A DNA stretch of 64,000 nt from NCBI RefSeq assembly GCF_014194695.1, contig NZ_JACIAH010000001.1, positions 1,116,001 through 1,180,000 on the forward strand, read 5' to 3'. Under the pieces are notes generated by a model. That model worked only from the letters and a program-made list of their open reading frames with translations, did no database searches and was not told the origin of the DNA. This document shows, piece by piece, positions 61,624 to 64,000 of the stretch. A program made the position numbers and the translations under genes. The stretch's first letter is position 1, and each line of letters opens with the position of its first letter. This DNA is from Rhizobium sp. BK399. Its GTDB lineage: Bacteria > Pseudomonadota > Alphaproteobacteria > Rhizobiales > Rhizobiaceae.

Positions 61624-63909
61624 TCACGATCCGGCCGTGTAGGCCGCGATCGCCGCCATGTTGACAATATCGGAATCCTTCGCGCCCATCGAGGTGATCT
61701 GAACGGCCTTGTCGAGACCGACGAGGATCGGGCCGATGACGGTCGAACCGCCGAGTTCCTGCAGCATCTTCGTTGAGATCGCTGCCGAATGGAAAGCCGG
61801 CATGACCAGCACATTGGCCGGCCCTGACAGACGGCAGAACGGATACTGCTCCATCACCCTGCGGTTCAGCGCCACGTCAGCCGCCATCTCGCCGTCATAC
61901 TCGAAATCAAGGCGACGCTTGTCGAGGATCTTTACAGCCTCGCGCACACGCTCGGAGCGTTCGCCCGACGGGTGGCCGAAGGTCGAATAGGCCAGCATGG
62001 CAACACGCGGCTGATAGCCCATGCGACGCGCAAAGCCTGCGGCCTCGACAGCGATATCAGCGAGCTCCTCGGCGTTCGGCATGTCATGAACCGCCGTATC
62101 GGCGACGAACACTGTTCGGCCGCGGCAGAGCGCAATCGATACGCCGATCACGCGGTGCCCCGGCTTCATATCGATGCAGCGGCGCACGTCTTCGAGCGCC
62201 GTCGAATAGTTGCGGGTGATACCGGTGACCATTCCGTCGGCGTCGCCAAGCGCCACCATGCAGGCGGCGAAGTGGTTGCGGTCCTGGTGGATCAGGCGCT
62301 GGGCATCGCGATGCAGGTAGCCCTTGCGCTGCAAGCGCGCATAGAGATAGTCGACATAGGTTTCGACGCGGGTGGAGATGCGCGCGTTGACGATTTCCAG
62401 CCCCGGCCGATTGAGATCGATACCGGCGCGTTCCGCGGTCGCTTGAATCAGGTCCTCGCGGCCAAGCAGGATTGCCGTCCCGAGTTCCTGGTTGGCATAG
62501 GACATTGCTGCGCGCATGACCTGCTCTTCTTCCGCTTCCGCAAAAACCACCCGCTTCGGGCGGCGGCGTACGCGCTCGTAAAGGCTCGCCAAGGTCGAGG
62601 CGATGGGATCGCGACGGGCGGACAGCTCGCGGGCATAAACTGCCATGTCGGCGATCGGCTTGCGGGCGACGCCGCTATCCATCGCTGCCTGCGCCACGGC
62701 AACTGGGATCGCCGAGATCAGCCGCGGATCGAACGGCACCGGAATGATGTACTGCGCGCCGAAGCGCGGGCGGTTGCCCTGGTAGGCGGCAACGACATCG
62801 TCAGGCACGTCCTCGCGGGCGAGGTTTGCCAGCGCCTCGACGGCCGCAATTTTCATGGCGTCGTTGATCGTGGTCGCACGAACATCGAGCGCGCCGCGGA
62901 AGATATAGGGAAAGCCGAGAACGTTGTTGACCTGGTTCGGATAGTCTGAGCGACCGGTTGCCATGATGGCATCGTCGCGGACGCGCGCGACCTCTTCCGG
63001 GGTAATTTCCGGATCGGGGTTGGCCATGGCAAAAATGATCGGACGATCGGCCATGGAGCGGATCATCGTCTCCGAGAAGGCTCCCTTCTGCGAGAGGCCG
63101 AAGACGACATCCGCGCCCTTCATGGCCTCCTCGAGCGTGCGTGCCTTGGTCTTGACCGCATGCGCCGATTTCCATTGGTTCATGCCCTCAGTGCGGCCCT
63201 GATAGATCACACCCTTGGTATCGCAAAGAACGATATTCTCGGGGGCGAAGCCCATCGCCTTGATCAGTTCGACGCAGGCGATGGCGGCGGCACCGGCACC
63301 ATTGCAGACGAGCTTCGTCGTCTTCAGGTCGCGACCGGTCAATTCCAGCGCGTTGATGAGGCCGGCAGCCGCGATGATCGCCGTCCCGTGCTGGTCGTCA
63401 TGGAAAACAGGAATGTCCATCAGCTCGCGCAGGCGCTGCTCGATGATGAAGCAGTCGGGCGCCTTGATGTCTTCGAGATTGATGCCGCCGAAGGAAGGTC
63501 CGAGGAAACGCACGCAATTGATGAATTCGTCGACATTCTCGGTGTCGACTTCGAGGTCGATCGAGTCGACGTCGGCAAAGCGCTTGAAGAGCACCGACTT
63601 GCCCTCCATCACTGGCTTCGAAGCCAGTGCGCCGAGATTGCCGAGGCCGAGGATCGCCGTGCCGTTGGAGATGACCGCAACCATGTTGCCGCGCGTGGTG
63701 TAATCATAGGCGGTCGCCGGATCGGCGGCGATTGCCTTCACCGGAACGGCCACACCAGGCGAATAGGCAAGCGACAGATCGCGCTGCGTCGCCATCGGCT
63801 TCGTGGCGTTGATCTCCAGCTTTCCGGGCCGCCCCATGGCGTGGAACTCAAGAGCCTCGTTGTCGGTTACAGATGTAACCGGCCGCTGCTTCTTCTCGGT
63901 ATCGGGCAT
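61624..63909 (-). CDS. maeB: NADP-dependent malic enzyme with phosphotransacetylase-like domain
   Basis: Converts malate to pyruvate and CO2. The 761-residue protein has an N-terminal malic-enzyme half (LSLAYSPGVAVPVKAIA, LFKRFADVDSIDLEVDTEN, IPVFHDDQHGTAIIAAAGLINAL, CNGAGAAAIACVELI) and a C-terminal phosphotransacetylase-like half (about 440-761) that regulates but usually lacks catalysis. This fusion is the rhizobial Tme/Dme type; the neighbourhood favours Tme (NADP), but the cofactor cannot be fixed from sequence alone. GGAGGAAAA precedes the ATG. About 90 bp of its upstream region reaches the window edge. Confidence 0.94.
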   Translation of the reverse strand: MPDTEKKQRPVTSVTDNEALEFHAMGRPGKLEINATKPMATQRDLSLAYSPGVAVPVKAIAADPATAYDYTTRGNMVAVISNGTAILGLGNLGALASKPVMEGKSVLFKRFADVDSIDLEVDTENVDEFINCVRFLGPSFGGINLEDIKAPDCFIIEQRLRELMDIPVFHDDQHGTAIIAAAGLINALELTGRDLKTTKLVCNGAGAAAIACVELIKAMGFAPENIVLCDTKGVIYQGRTEGMNQWKSAHAVKTKARTLEEAMKGADVVFGLSQKGAFSETMIRSMADRPIIFAMANPDPEITPEEVARVRDDAIMATGRSDYPNQVNNVLGFPYIFRGALDVRATTINDAMKIAAVEALANLAREDVPDDVVAAYQGNRPRFGAQYIIPVPFDPRLISAIPVAVAQAAMDSGVARKPIADMAVYARELSARRDPIASTLASLYERVRRRPKRVVFAEAEEEQVMRAAMSYANQELGTAILLGREDLIQATAERAGIDLNRPGLEIVNARISTRVETYVDYLYARLQRKGYLHRDAQRLIHQDRNHFAACMVALGDADGMVTGITRNYSTALEDVRRCIDMKPGHRVIGVSIALCRGRTVFVADTAVHDMPNAEELADIAVEAAGFARRMGYQPRVAMLAYSTFGHPSGERSERVREAVKILDKRRLDFEYDGEMAADVALNRRVMEQYPFCRLSGPANVLVMPAFHSAAISTKMLQELGGSTVIGPILVGLDKAVQITSMGAKDSDIVNMAAIAAYTAGS

Positions 63910-64000
63910 TTTTCCTCCAACGTCTTGTGGGTGACGCCTTGCTCTTCCTCAATCGCAGTTGTCATCTATAGCGGCGGGCAGCTAGGGTTGGCACCTCTTT

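Noticed and set aside
1..64000. CRISPR array, IS element or prophage
   Set aside because: No regularly spaced repeats, transposase, integrase or phage structural genes are visible anywhere in the window.

Overview
The window is high-GC chromosomal DNA from an alphaproteobacterium of the Rhizobiaceae, most likely the Sinorhizobium/Ensifer group. The evidence is the fructose importer set frcBCAK with a divergent ROK regulator, the lptC-lptA-lptB-rpoN-hpf-ptsN run, rpmH-rnpA-yidC-engB, an OlsB ornithine-lipid acyltransferase, rhizobial chemoreceptors ending in an NWEEF-type tail, and an sRNA of the alpha-r14 (NfeR1) type. Nearly everything looks like core or lineage-specific chromosome. I see no phage, transposase, CRISPR array or rRNA operon.

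Layout. 1-7280: pyrE (cut by the window edge) and pyrC are separated by an accessory-looking block: an MgtC/DUF4010 membrane protein, a TetR regulator facing an NAD(P)-binding/DUF1772 pair across a striking double operator, a glyoxalase-fold protein and a membrane diguanylate cyclase. 7372-13429: a DUF805 protein, the fructose operon frcB-frcC-frcA-frcK (minus strand), and the divergent frcR-fucU pair. 13433-19406: a hydroxyproline-epimerase-like enzyme with a Ser/Cys catalytic pair, the three-hairpin anti-Shine-Dalgarno sRNA, small secreted and lipoprotein genes, a GlxA-type regulator divergent from a cysteine hydrolase, a YbaK-type deacylase, a small His/Tyr/Arg-rich secreted protein and tRNA-Arg(ACG). 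19528-23234: a sensor kinase and a transmembrane chemoreceptor.

23654-29808: rpmH, rnpA, yidC and engB, then a sigma/anti-sigma/fasciclin module, then argB. 29827-37137: a PEP-mutase-like enzyme and Ada, a HAD nucleotidase, an EF-hand protein, a LOG-family protein, dapD, dapE and a membrane protein coupled to dapE. 37141-46455: a minus-strand group def, fmt, truA, arsC, then a cytosolic globin-coupled chemoreceptor, rmuC, rbsK and a dCache chemoreceptor. 46529-51740: ptsN, hpf, rpoN and lptBAC, joining nitrogen/PTS control, ribosome hibernation and LPS transport. 51940-60584: sppA, ihfB, a LapA-like protein, an HtrA-like protein that has lost its whole catalytic triad, an acetyltransferase, a CoxG-like protein, two rRNA methyltransferases, lspA and a hybrid histidine kinase. 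60694-63909: olsB behind a good Pho box, and a malic enzyme.

The most notable signals are the CCUCCUCCC triple-hairpin sRNA, the catalytically dead HtrA/PDZ protein, the sigma/RskA/fasciclin module, the twin TetR operators, the hairpin that encloses a ribosome-binding site at 15644-15671, and a -24/-12 element reading away from rpoN. All family names come from reading the sequence and remembered family knowledge; no database search was run.
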